From Chromera velia (Eukaryota; Sar; Chromeraceae), in assembly GCA_018398765.1 (NCBI GenBank), contig JAHBMJ010005717.1, forward strand, positions 1-64,000: DNA of 64,000 bases. The letters run 5' to 3'. A model generated the notes under the pieces. It was given only the letters and a program-made list of their open reading frames with translations. It searched no databases and was not told where the DNA came from. Below, in pieces: positions 41,291-52,900 of the stretch (position 1 is the stretch's first letter; every line of letters begins with the position of its first letter). The translations under genes were made by a program, and so were the position numbers.

Positions 41291-44270
41291 TTAAAAAAGA
41301 GGAGGAAGCGGTGGAGCCATTCCGTAGTTAGAAGAACTTCCTGATGACCTTCTGTATTCAGACTCCCTTCTCCTCTCTAAAGACACACCATCATTTTCAT
41401 CTTCTTCGTCATCCTCGTTTCCGTCCCCCCCCCCAACCTCTTCTCCTTCCTGTTCGTCGTCCGAGTCCCGACCCAACGGCCCGACGTGCATCTGCACCCC
41501 CCCCATCTGGAGGAGCCGCTCTGAATACTGCCCGTCTTCAGCAACAGGGTGGTGCACCGACCCAAGCCCCAGACTCCCCCCGAAGGGATGACGCTCGTGT
41601 CCAGCAGGTATGTGCTCTCCCCCTCCGTCCTCCTCGTCATCGGAAACGGGGCCGGGCGGAGACTCGACCTCAAAGTGCCCCCCTGCCTCAGGGGGGGGAG
41701 GGGGGGGAGGGACACCGGCAGCTCCAGCGCGCTGATCTGCTTTGCATTGTTTGCACGCCAGCCGCTGCTTTCCATGCTGGCATATGCCTGTTCCTCTACA
41801 TTGCTTGCACTGATATTTCTGCCGGCCGTGTTCACAAATCCCCCCCCCCCGGCAATCTTTGCACAAGTACTTTTGACGCCCATGCACACATATACCGCTA
41901 CCTCTGCATTCTTTGCATATGTATCGTTGCCTTCCATGGATGCACCACTGTGGATCTCGGAACCTCCTCCCACTCATCTCGTCCCCCATTCCCCCCACTA
42001 CCCCCCTCTGCTGCATCATGGGATTCTGATCATCTACGTCGTCGTCAAAAGGAGGCCCGAACTCCAACTCTTCCTGCTGATATTCATCAACTGTTTGCGG
42101 GTCTGCCTGTGGAGAGCGTCTGAGGGTCTTTGGGGGCAGTCTCCCGCTGTTTGCGGCGAGATCGTTGGCCCGATGGGAAGACAGTCCTGGGGGGGGAACG
42201 AAGGGGGAGGGTGCGGGCAGGGGCGGGCCGCCATGAGGAGGCACATCCCCGGAAGGTGAGGCAGAAAAAAGGGGAGGGCTCTGTATGCGCAGCTCATCCG
42301 CATGCATCGAACGGGGTCGCAAGTTGGGCAGGTCAGTGTGTGAAAGGTTCTGCATGGGCAGGGGAACACCGGCTGTTGCCGCTGCTGCTGCTGCTGCATG
42401 CTGCATCGCTCGCAGCTGTGATCCGATCATTTGGTGGGGGTGGTGAGAAAGGATTGGGGGGGGGGGCGAGGGAGGCCCAAAGGAACCCTCAGGCTCTGCT
42501 TGCTGTCTGTGAGGATGTCCCCCCCGATAGGGAAGAGGGTAAAAAAAATCCTCTCCTCCGCCTGCTGATGCTGATGGTTGCAGGTCGGGGTCAGATCCTG
42601 GAGGGGGGGGAGGGGGCGGCTGGTCCTCTGAAGAGTGTGCATCAGCACTCGTGTCTCTCTGCCGCTTTCTGCTGCTGCTGGTGCTGCCGCCCTTTCCCCC
42701 CCTTGCCCTTCCCCTGCTGCCTCTCCCCCCCCGGCCACCAGGCACATTGGGCATCTGCCCACCCATGTTGATGATCACACCCGCAGCCTGCAATTTTGCC
42801 TGCTTGCAAATCTTACAGGCAGATCGCAGACGGTCATGTTCGCATATCCCTGCGCCTCCACATTGGCGACATTGGTACTTCTGCCGCCCGTGCTCACAAA
42901 TTCCCTTCCCCCCACAATCCTTGCACATATACTTTTGTTTCCCATGCGGACACAGCCCCGGACCCCCGCAGGCCTTGCACCACTGTCGTTGCTTCCCGTG
43001 TTCACAATACTTCGCCCCCACATGCCTCAACTTGCCGCTCGATAGAACAATCACGCTTCCTCCCTCAGCAGACGAGGACGAGGAAGAGGAGGAAGAAGAT
43101 GACGAAGGATGGGGTTCTCCGTCTCCCTCACTCGGGCGTCCTTGTGAGGGTGCGGCTGCCTCAGCCTGGGGCGGTGGGAAAGTCTGCCGCTCTCGCTGTG
43201 CAGAAGCAGACAAAGGGAGGCTATCCGCTTCGGCAGAGAACCTCCCCCCCTCCCCCCCTGTGCTCAGACCGCGCCCCGCTAGCGTCTCGGAGTCCCCCCC
43301 TCCTTCTACTCCAAGGAAACCCAACTGACCAACCTCCTCCCCCGCCTCCTGGCCGTCCTGCCCCCCCCTCTCCATCTGAGGGAATGCGACTGAAGGCCCC
43401 ACGGAGGCGGACTGCTCCTCCAGGCCTCTTGTAGGTTGAAAAGGAGCTGCAAGCGGGAAAGGAACAGAGGAAAGGAGGGGTGTGTGTCTTTAGAGAGGCC
43501 CCCTTCAGCAGAGGATTGTGGAAACGGGAAAATACAAATCCGCACGAGATCCACACACACACACACACTTGTATGAACACTCAGGAAGACAGATCAGTTG
43601 CCAGCTCGATGTCGCACACATACATATACAGAGGATTGACGGAAGGAATGCAAAGAGAGGAGAGGAAAGAGAAGGCAGACGTTGGCATCGTAGACGCACA
43701 AACACCCACATCCACACACATGTGGGGAGGGAGAGAGAGGAGGGAAAGGGAGGGAGAGGGGGGAGAGAGAGGAGAGAGGAGGAGAGAGAGAGGCCGTTGG
43801 ACAGGCCGGGATGGGAAACGAATGAACATTACACAAGGAAGACCGCGGCCCGGGAGGCAGGGAACGCGGCAAGAAGATCAAGATAATTGAATTAGAAGCG
43901 GAGCCAAAGTGGAAAGACAGCTGAAAAGGGCCCGTGGAAAGAGGAAACGCCATTGATAACTATATTGACAGAGGGCAGGCGAGTCGTGTTATTGATAGCA
44001 TCGATGCATTACCTCCCGCATAAACAACAAATATGGAATCCAGAAGTACAGCAGAACCGCCTGCCGGCCGACTTACGAACAACACACCAATGAATCGCGC
44101 AGATACATGACTTGAAAGAAAACACAGGAGGAAGTCTTCAAGACGATCTGGAAACAATGGGCTGGATTTCACTTATCGCCCTGGAAGATGAGAAATAAGT
44201 GCGCTAGGACAGCGAAAACCCTCGCAGCGACTCCAACCTTCATTGTTGTGAACTGACCTCGCCGCTCCAT
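41291..44270 (-). CDS. Protein with eight C-x2-H / C-x2-C zinc-type repeats (~722 aa)
   Basis: Two exons: 44270-44258 (ATG GAG CGG CGA G, donor GTCAGT) and 43446-41291 (acceptor GCTTGCAG, stop TAA). The split codon joins in phase, giving ~722 aa. Two blocks of four repeats, at residues ~150-220 and ~505-575, follow C-x2-H-(G/D)-(K/R)-x-(K/R)-x2-C-K-x-C-x-G, period about 18 residues. Each supplies C, H, C, C, enough to hold one zinc ion. Around them lie Gly/Ser/Pro-rich disorder, an Arg/Gly basic patch (RGGRGSRGRARGGKG) and an acidic, Glu/Asp-rich carboxyl end. I have seen similar CEHGRQK...CKDCGG repeats in algal and protist hypothetical proteins, without a firm function. Nucleic-acid binding is plausible from basic RG patches but unproven. 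Confidence 0.75.
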
Positions 44271-45282
44271 TGCAGACACGGTCGCCTGAAACTCAAGATC
44301 GACCGATCATGCAGCTCTCGTTCCTTGCCAGCTGTCTCTCGACTAGAGCTGAACCAGCGACTGTAAATGGATCCGAAAGATTCATCGAAAGATCCTGAGT
44401 TCGTTGGGAACGCTCGTGAGAATGAACAACTGTTGATGAGACGGATCAAACAGCTCAGTCCGACCGAAGGCTTTTAAGGGTTGGCAGAAAAACAAGCCTG
44501 GAGAGTCAAGTGTGTTTTCTCAAATTCGACGTATATACATGGGAGTCGTGTCGGATGAGGGGGAATGAGCGCCAACCTCACTCGTACGTCTTTTGGTGTG
44601 ATCCCTAATTGTGATTTTGTGGGGTAGGCGAGCATGGGCGAGTTGTTCAAAGATTTCCAGAGTCTGCTTTCGAGAGGCTCAGAAAAAGCGAAAAATTGAC
44701 TCTGTTGTGTCCATAATTTTTTGAAGAGCCCCCCAATCTTTCACTTTACGGGGCCAAACATATCCATCCCTCTTTGCAGTGCACATCTGCCTGACGGGCC
44801 CGAATAGCCTTCAGGAGACTGCGACGGCCCCGGAAAGATCTGCTTGGGGGGCTCTTTTCGGTTTCCGGAATACTGCGAAAATAATTTTGTAAAACTTGAA
44901 TTTCCAATAGTAAAGCCCGATTTTTGTATGGGAAAATAATCAAATTTTGATTCCGATTATTTCAGAAATGACGCTTTTTTGGGCCACTCGCAAGGTCCGA
45001 CACCCAGACCAGCCAGAAAAGTGCGCAGAGAATGGCGGACGGTCTCTCTTCTTGAGAGAAGAGAAGAACTGCACCGAGTTTGCAAAGCACAAACAGGCGG
45101 ATCTTTGGAGAGCTATCCGGTCGGTATCTAATTTCCACCTCGTTTCCTCTGGTCTTGCAGACTCTCGCTGGAAAATTTCTCTTCAGTCACGCACGAGACC
45201 GGCCAAGTCTCGGTAGCTTTTCCATCCGCCAAGTTCTTCAGCTCCCTTCGTCCTCCGGTCAAATTTCAAAGTCCACGATACG
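44271..45282. promoter_or_regulatory. Divergent intergenic region between zinc-repeat and HAD gene A
   Basis: The two genes point away from each other and share about 1 kb. Transcription start sites cannot be placed. No TATA box or TGCATGCA motif was noticed here, unlike the region upstream of HAD gene B. Confidence 0.35.
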
Positions 45283-46708
45283 ATGACGAAGACCGACATC
45301 GCATCTTCAAGACTTGTCGAGCGTGAGGGCTCCCAAGTGAAAGTGCCCTCTTCAAAGGCAGCCATCAAGGCGGGAAAGCGCACACGCACACAGACGAAGC
45401 AGAAGAAGACTGTCAACCCCCCCAAAGGTCGTCAAACTGCTCCCACCCCCAAAATCAAGACCAGCCGAAGCACACGCAAGGCTGGGGCATTGTCTGCTTC
45501 CCCTTCAGCACCTCCAGAAGAAGCACACACCACCAACGAAGTGCTGATTCAAAACGAGACAGGCTCGCACGTCACTGGTGCAGTTCACGAGCAAAGACTT
45601 GAAACACCAGACGAGCATATGGGCCCCAAAGGAAACAGTGTGGAGGAAGCAAATTCAGTTGAGTCCACCGGCACAGGTATGGGGGAAACGACGAAGGGAG
45701 TGCGTGATGACGGAGCTGTAGGAGGGAAGGGAGAGGGTGTGGCAGGAGACGCGAACGATACGACAGACACGCCGATGGTCCCTGCAGATGAACTGGACTC
45801 AGATGCCTTCGTTGTCTTCGACTGGTCAGTCACCGCTTCTCTCACTTTCACTCTCCTTTTTGTCTTGACGCTTGCTTTTGGCCATCGTGAACTCCTTTCT
45901 TTGCCTCACCCGTTCCGCTGGTTGTCTGCGAAAGAAGAAGACACTTCGTATCTGCATGGGACAAAGAGCTCCTGCTGCAAGACTTTTACGGACTATGCGA
46001 GTGGATACCAAATCCATGCATATAAATACTTTTGATATGTTCTTCCAGTGCTCTTTGTATAATGTTCTCTGGGAACAATGACTTGATTTTTCCCCTCTTT
46101 CCTTCCTTCCTTCCTTCCTGTGTGCAGGGACGACACCCTGCTGCCCAGCAGATGGCTGGACTTCAGAGGTTGCATGCCCCCCAACGGCCCGATGTCTGTG
46201 GACCCTCTGTTTCCCCGCGAACGGATGGAACTGCATCAGGTGGACAAAAGGGCAGCCGCCGCACTGGAGGCGGTTGTGCGCAGGGGGGGCACCGTCATGA
46301 TCATCACCAATGCCGAGCGTCAGTGGGTGTTCAACACCGCGCACACCTTCCTGCCCTCTGTCGCTTCTGCCCTCTACAAGTACCAGATTCAGGTGGTGTC
46401 TGCAAGGGACGAGCACGCACACCGGTGGAGAGGCTTGGATCAAGTGTGGCAGTCGACTCTCTGGAAGGTCAGCAAAGACAGACAGACAGCCGGACAGGTC
46501 CGAAACTGGCAGGAAAAGAGGCCGAAGAGAAAGCAAGCAGAGAGGCTGAGAGACCGGCAAGATAGTACATAGAGAAGGAAGTTTTCACATTCTCTCTTTC
46601 TCTCTCTCTCACACACACACGCACTCAGCCACATACACACACCGATATACACACACCGATACACACACACACACACACATACATAGACACACACACACAC
46701 ACACGCAC

Positions 46709-46744
<36 letters not shown>

Positions 46745-47701
46745 CCGTCTATGATGCCTTCCAAAGAATCCAACACATTCACCAGTCCCTCTCCCTCCTC
46801 TGCTTGATCTCTGCAGCAAGCTTCGTTCTCCTTCCAAATGCGTCGATTCCTCTGGGGCTTCCCTCAGACCTCCCCCCCTTCTCTGAGTGCCCCCCCAGGC
46901 GTGTGGCCGGGGTGCGACTGCGTGGACGAGGATGAGATGCCCCCTGCTGCTGGGGATGACGACGACGAGGGGAAGTTCTGCCACTGCACCTGCGAGCAGA
47001 CGATCGGGTCCTGGAGACTCCTTCCCCCCCTGCCGCGACGGGAGGAGGAGACGGGGAGGCCCCGGGACGTCACCTTCATTTCCGTCGGGGACTCTCAGCA
47101 CGAGAGGATGGCTCTCAAAACGGGCATCGAGTCAGTCTCTGTCCTTTTCCATTTTGCGAATTGTGGGCGGTCATTTGCGTTGTCTCTGCCTTTCACCTTG
47201 TTGTGCCGAATGTCTGTTTCAGGAGATGCATGGGAAACTCTGTATGCCCAGGAGATGCATAGGAAAAGGGCGGGGGAAAGAAAAGCCGGACGCCTTTCCA
47301 ACTGCTTCTTTGTGTTCATGCGGACCGAGAGAAGGACTCTCTTCTCTTGTCCGGGTGAGGTGAGATCCCTCTGTGATAGCCCGCCTCTGTCGTGAATTCC
47401 TTTGGAGGTGTTCCATTCCCAATGTGTTTGAGTTCTTATTCTCACTGCACTAAGTTTGTCTGATGCATATTCTCACTGCAGGCGGATCCGTCAGTGGGGT
47501 GCCGTGACATCCCCCCAGAGGCCCCTTCCGGTGTGGATGAAGTCCCTCAAGTTCATGGACATGCCCTCTGCCGTCCAGGTAGGAGAGCAGCTGCAGGAGT
47601 TCCTTGTGATGCTCGACAATCTGCTCTCGCAGAAGAAGGACCTGGACATGGGCGCGGCAGTGAAGGGGAGGGCCTTCGAGCGGTCCTCCCCTACTTACTG
47701 A
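45283..47701 (+). CDS. HAD-superfamily phosphatase-like protein, paralogue A (471 aa)
   Basis: Exons 45283-45824, 46128-46467, 46817-47130 and 47482-47701 (TGA) join in phase, with donors GTCAGT, GTCAGC and GTCAGT. Exon 1 encodes a basic start (SKAAIKAGKR) and acidic disorder. Exons 1/2 join in the Trp codon of VFDWDDTLLPS, the HAD motif I D-x-D-x-T with nucleophile Asp. Motif II is TVMIITNAE and motif IV is FISVGDSQHERMAL. A Lys of motif III is probably the one near WQSTLWK. A Cys/His-rich insert (CDCVDEDE ... CHCTCEQ) lies in exon 3. These features fit a Mg-dependent HAD phosphohydrolase; the substrate is unknown. It is paired with paralogue B 12 kb downstream. Confidence 0.8.
46603..46742. 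repeat. (CA)n-(GA)n compound dinucleotide repeat
   Basis: CT, then CA-rich, then (AG)n, wholly inside the 46468-46816 intron of HAD gene A. Confidence 0.9.
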
Positions 47702-50700
47702 GACACAGAGAGAGAGATTGGGTGTTGGTGGTGGTTGATTTGATTCGCTGACAGACAGTCTTTTGGGGCGGGTGATTAGGGGAAACCGGAAGAGCACCAT
47801 CGTGGAAGGGAGGGGTCAGGGAGTCTGTGTAGAATGAAATGAGTCTAATCTAATCTGAATAACAAAATGGATAGCCTGACCTGCCCTCGGAGCCTCTAGG
47901 GGTGGGTGTGTAAAAGAAGGAAGACGAATGAGAAAATTAGCAAAAACAAAGAGGAAAAAGAACTAAAGACAAATCAAAAATGCAAAGAAACACCCTTTCT
48001 TATTCCTCTCCCTCCCTCCCTTCCTGTCTCGCTTCTTTAATTGAATTCATGGCCAGTATAATTCGTTGATAGACAAAGAAACCAATAAAGAGCCTGAAGG
48101 AACGAAAGCACGAGACCAACGAAAGACGAATTCAAGAAGACTCGAGAGAAGACGTCTTGCATCTTCCTCAGTCCTTTCTACCCACCTTTCTTTTCCTCTT
48201 CCTCCTTTTTTCATCTCATTCATCCTTCTCCTCCAGCCATCTGGCGACTCCATCCGGCCTCTCTCTTCCCTTCCTCTCGGCCTGGCCTGGTCTCACCTCA
48301 ATTATCTCCAGCGTCTTCGCACGCGCGTTCAATTCTCACTTTCTGTCCTGTTTTGTGTATCTGCCTCACTGAATTCAAAAATGTGGACAGAAGCCTCCCT
48401 CCATCACTCTCTGTGAGGGTGATTGCAAGACTTTAAAGTGGGTACACGGCATAAACCGCTTCTCTTTCTTCCTCTCCTCTTCCTTCCTTGCTCGTCCTGG
48501 TCACGCAAGGATGGGCAAGGGTGCGGAAAGGGGACGAGACCGGACGGGATACGAAGGCAGAAAACAACAAGAGACGGGAGGGGAGTGTATGTATGTGTAT
48601 GAGAACTTAATTGTCCCTCAATATGGCGGCAGAAGGAAATGAAATAAAGTTGAATGGAATTGTGGACTCCCTCCCTCCATTCGTTCTTCACTGCACCGCA
48701 CTTCCATTCCACTTAATTCCAGTTGGTTGTCTGGTTTCAAAAGGAGATCTGGCTGCTGATGCTGATGACTGCTCGTTGAGGTGTGTATTGTTGGAAGGAA
48801 AAAAGAAGAAAGGAAAATAGACGTCGGGGCAGGAGCGAAGGAATCTGGGGGGGGTTCTTCTGGCTGGCTGGATTTGAGGGTTTGTAGGGGTGTGGGGTGC
48901 AAGGGGGGAGGATCGAGAAGATGTGTTTGTTGGGAGGGAGGGAAAAGAGATTGAGGTGTACCAAATACAGATGGTCGTCGCATTTTTGTTTAAATAAATG
49001 GCGAACAGCAACTGATAATACACTGTTATTATTTTATTTCCTTTCTTCTGCCTGTTTCTGTACCATCGAATTCCTTCGTTCCTCTCGCTCTCCCCCGTCT
49101 CTCTCTCACATCCCTTCCGTCTGTGAATCCACTCAAGACACTTACTGTGTAGATAAATACAATGGTGAAAGAAAAGGACAGGCAAGTCAAAGGAAACGAA
49201 TGCAAAAGAGAAAAAAGTGAGAAGAAACGCATAAAAAGAAGAAGGAACTTTGAGGAGAACCCGAACCTCGATGTTGCGAGCGCCCGCTGACTTGTCTTCC
49301 TTCCAAGGAGTCGCCATCATTTAAAGGGGTGTGCAGAAAGAAAGAAAGGAAGAACGAGGCGATCGCGGCAAGATCCGGACGGTCCGTACCAGCAGATAGA
49401 TCTTTCTTTTGATGCGCTTCTGCGCTTTTTTTTGCGTTTCGTTCGTTTCCGCCTTGCTTTCTTGCGCGTGCGGGAAGGAAAAGAAAAAGAACTTGCTTGC
49501 AGCCTGACAGGCTTCTTTTGATTCATAGACTGCGCTTTTGGCCTCTCTCTCCCTCTCTGTCTCTTCCCTTCGGACTCGACTGGCTGCTTCGTGTAAGGCC
49601 CTGACTAAGTGCGTCCATGGAACAGGTGGGGACGACAGCTGGTCGGTTCAGGTTGGGATCTTCTTCTGCTTCTTCTTTAAGCCCTTACAAGTACATTCAG
49701 CTGACTGATGGGGACGACTTCTTGTAATTCGAGACTTGTTTGGATCCTTCAGTCGTCCTCTCACTGTTGTTTTGATTTATCTCTCTTTGAGAGAAGCCAA
49801 AGAGAGAATTCAAAGTCCTCTCGAAAGAAAGAGGCTGTTTCAAAAGGGAAGGACTGGCCTTGTAGTGGGGGGGGTGGCTGTATTGGCGTGGGAGGAACGC
49901 ATGCAGAGTGAAGCTGCTTGCACACAGGAGGAGCAACAACTTGAAGAAGGGAAGGAATAAGGCAAAGGTTCTGTCCGCCTTTCTCCGAAATGGATGCTCT
50001 AATGTGCTCTGCTCGATCTGCCTCGCGTGTTCGGTGTGCCTGTGTTCCTTGCTCTGTCGGGTTTTTTGGAAGAGAAGAAAAGCCTCGTCCTTCTCGTTCC
50101 ACCCCCCATCCTTGATTGACTCTTCCTGAGTCTCCTCTTCTCTTCTTCCTGAGTCTCCTTTTCTCCTTTTCCTTCCGCGGTACCCTTGCTTGGCGGCAAC
50201 TAAGGCTCTTCTTCATCTTCTTGTTACTTCAGTTTCATCTGGCTTGCCCGCCAGTGGCGTCGGTTGTCTTCTCTCCCCTTCTCTGTGTTTCTGTGCCCTT
50301 CTCTTTCAATCCCTCTTCGTCCCTTCAATGCAAGGGGACTAGAGAGGAAGAAGACATGCAAAGAGAGGGCCGTTTTGTGGAGCGAATGGGAAGAGAACAA
50401 ACATTTGGCCGACCGAATTCAAACAAAGACAGTGACTGCTTTCCCACAGATCGGTGCGTGCCTTGCGCACTCGGTCTGTCTGCGTGCTTGTATTGTATGT
50501 CCGTCTGTGTGTCAGACTACGGATTGGACAAAAGAGAAAACTAAGGAAAGCCACTTTTCCACCATAGGTGCATGCGAATCATGTTGCGTCTTCTGACGAA
50601 CCCGTGTGCGTGCTTGCCTTCGCCTCTCTCCCTTTCATTGGTCTCTGCGTGGGTGTTTGTTCTCTTTCTCTCTCGGATGGTGAGTCTGTCTTGGGTTGGG

Positions 50701-51110
50701 TCGGGTTCAATCCGTTCACCCCACCTGCCCCCCTGTCTCGACAAGTCCGCATTGAGGCGTGCTTCCCTTCCTTTCTCGTGAATCGACTCATGCCTCTTGA
50801 GGCATCGGTTTTCTTAGATTCATGTTGTGATTCAGTGACTGACAGCGCTCTTCGTGAGTGCTGATGTATTAGATTCGTGCTTGCCCTGCCATCGATCGTG
50901 GTGGTGCCCGGGTTCCTGTCAACTAGCCTGTCAACTTCTTGATCAGAAGCTTGGATGTGTTGGTGATCGGCATGGAAGACACATGCTGCCGACATGCACC
51001 GCCGTGACTGCACTTGCCCGAGACTCCGAAGCGTTCGCTCAGAGAGAAGAGAGTGCGTCAGATATGTGACAGTCCTTGCCTCCTGTCCCGTTGTGCGCGC
51101 TGGCAAAAAG
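47702..51110. other. Gene-free flank of HAD gene A, partly duplicated downstream
   Basis: No spliced gene can be supported. The stretch around 49795-49975 (AAAGAGGCTGTTTCAAAAGG ... GGAATAAGGCAAAGG) recurs around 61390-61540 beyond HAD gene B, showing that the duplication extends at least 2 kb past the coding region. A 39-codon ATG frame at 49617 is too short to call. Confidence 0.5.
49795..49975 (+). repeat. Segmental duplication, 3' flank copy A
   Basis: It shares GGCTGTTTCAAAAGG-, a poly-G run and GGAATAAGGCAAAGG-type words, in the same order, with 61390-61540. The offset (~11.6 kb) is close to that of the HAD genes (12.1 kb). Confidence 0.6.
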
Positions 51111-52900
51111 AGATGAAAAAAAAAGATTCGTTACTAAAGATGCCCTAGAAGACACACTGAACGATTCTTAATTCAAACAATTGAATGTTACAATTGATCG
51201 ATCATGGCTGACTTTGACTGTATTAGTTCCTTTTGTAATCATAAGTTTTGATTTGAATTGCTAATTAAGGTAGTATACTAGGTCTTAACACTCCTTCTGA
51301 TATTTCACTACTGCATTCTCCGGGGCCCATTCTCTTTACTCTTTTCTATCTCTACGAGCATGCTGTAACATTGTATACCTATTGCCCCCAGGCTGGGCGT
51401 TTTCATGCGTTTTCCTCAAATTGGTGCGTTTATACTAGTAACGACAACTTGGAGTACTACAGAGTATTACATTTTTTATTTTATGTTCTAGCTTATGTTA
51501 AGGTACTCTGATAGACGCACGCAAATATGCATGTCCCGGAAATATTAATAGAACTGACTCTGGCCTAACTTACGGCTAATGCCACTATGTATTATAACGT
51601 TAAAAAAAAATACCTAGAAAACCATGCACCATTAGAATGACCAAAAGTATTAAAGACTAGTAAGAATCGGATTTTGGCTAATTAATCACTTTATTCAATC
51701 ATATTCAATCACTTCATGGGATAATTAAATATATTCCAATCACAGGTGACTAAACACCTTTGGAACTGAGACTAGAACTGAGGGGGTACTTAACATAACT
51801 TAACACAACATTCAGAACAAAGCTAGGAACAAAGTTGATTCCGCTTTCCGGGCCATTTGTACGGAGTGTTACGAGTGTATCAGATCAGTTGGGCATTTTT
51901 GACCGGGAAAAAATGTGTGTTTATATGTGTTCCGCAAATTTCGTAAACTAATTCACATGTCGTTTTTCGTTGTTCCTGCAAGAAACCCTTAACCTCAAGA
52001 CCTCATGCACTTGACAGAAACCAGTACCCTCTTGATACTAAGCTATAAACTTTTTAGAATCGATCAAAATGCTGTCATCTTCGGCGGAACCTCGTTGAAC
52101 CTAAGTGCCACTTAGAAATATATAATCAAGATGATCTCTATCTGCGGCATCGTTTTTCAAGAGACCGTCCACGCCTATGGTGTATAGACTTTCAAGACAC
52201 TGTCCAGATATGCGGCTTTGGCTTTCAAGACACCATAAATGATCTATGTCTGCCGCGTGGACTTTCAAGCTTATCCAAAAATGCAGCTTGAACTTTCAAG
52301 TGGTAGTTAGGTTCAGTCGAGGAGGTCTTCGGCGGCCTACGGCCGTCTTCGATCAACATTAAGACCATCTTCGGCGCTCATTGCATTTTTACTAGTATGA
52401 AAAATATTACACATAAAAAATTATTTTAATCACTGATTCATTCTTCATCATTAAATGTGATTTACTCCTCATCTGACTTCTCCTCCTCATCAAAAGATCC
52501 GAGGGCGGCGTTTGCGATCTGATAAAATGACTCATGGATTGTTTGCTGCTGGCACCAGATGCCAAGTCCTCTTGCCAGTGCTTCATATCGAGAGATGCGT
52601 TCTCTCTCCTCACTTTGAGCAAGAGAGACACGGGCGACGATGAAGACAGGGGTTATGTCATTAGCTACAGCGGGAAGCGTGGCTACAATACAGCTGAGGC
52701 TCCTGAGGAGGAAGGCGACTGGACGTGAGAGATTAATTAAGTGATAAAACTATAGTTAGTTCAAAACTAAAATGACTAGGCAGTGTAGCGTGAGATCCCA
52801 GAAAATATAAGAAAATAAGAACTTTTCCCTGGCAACTTCCCTGCCTTAGGCTCCCTATAACTTTAGAAGTCTGGGTTAGAAGTATCCAGCTAGCTCTAGG
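51111..52900. other. AT-rich gene-free zone
   Basis: Low GC, no coding chain, and homopolymer A and T runs. A short minus-strand frame at 52407-52631 has no recognisable motif. Confidence 0.5.
52148..52312. repeat. Degenerate ~45-bp tandem repeat
   Basis: The word CTTTCAAGACAC or CTTTCAAG recurs about every 35-50 bases together with ATATGCGGCTT-like or TCTGCCGCGTGGACT-like words (four or five diverged units). Confidence 0.5.

Noticed and set aside
41344-43434. Long plus-strand open frames opposite the zinc-repeat gene
   Set aside because: They mirror the GC-rich coding exon on the other strand and lack splice sites or motifs.
49617-49736. 39-codon ATG frame in the flank of HAD gene A
   Set aside because: Too short, with no donor, acceptor or counterpart in the duplicated flank of gene B.
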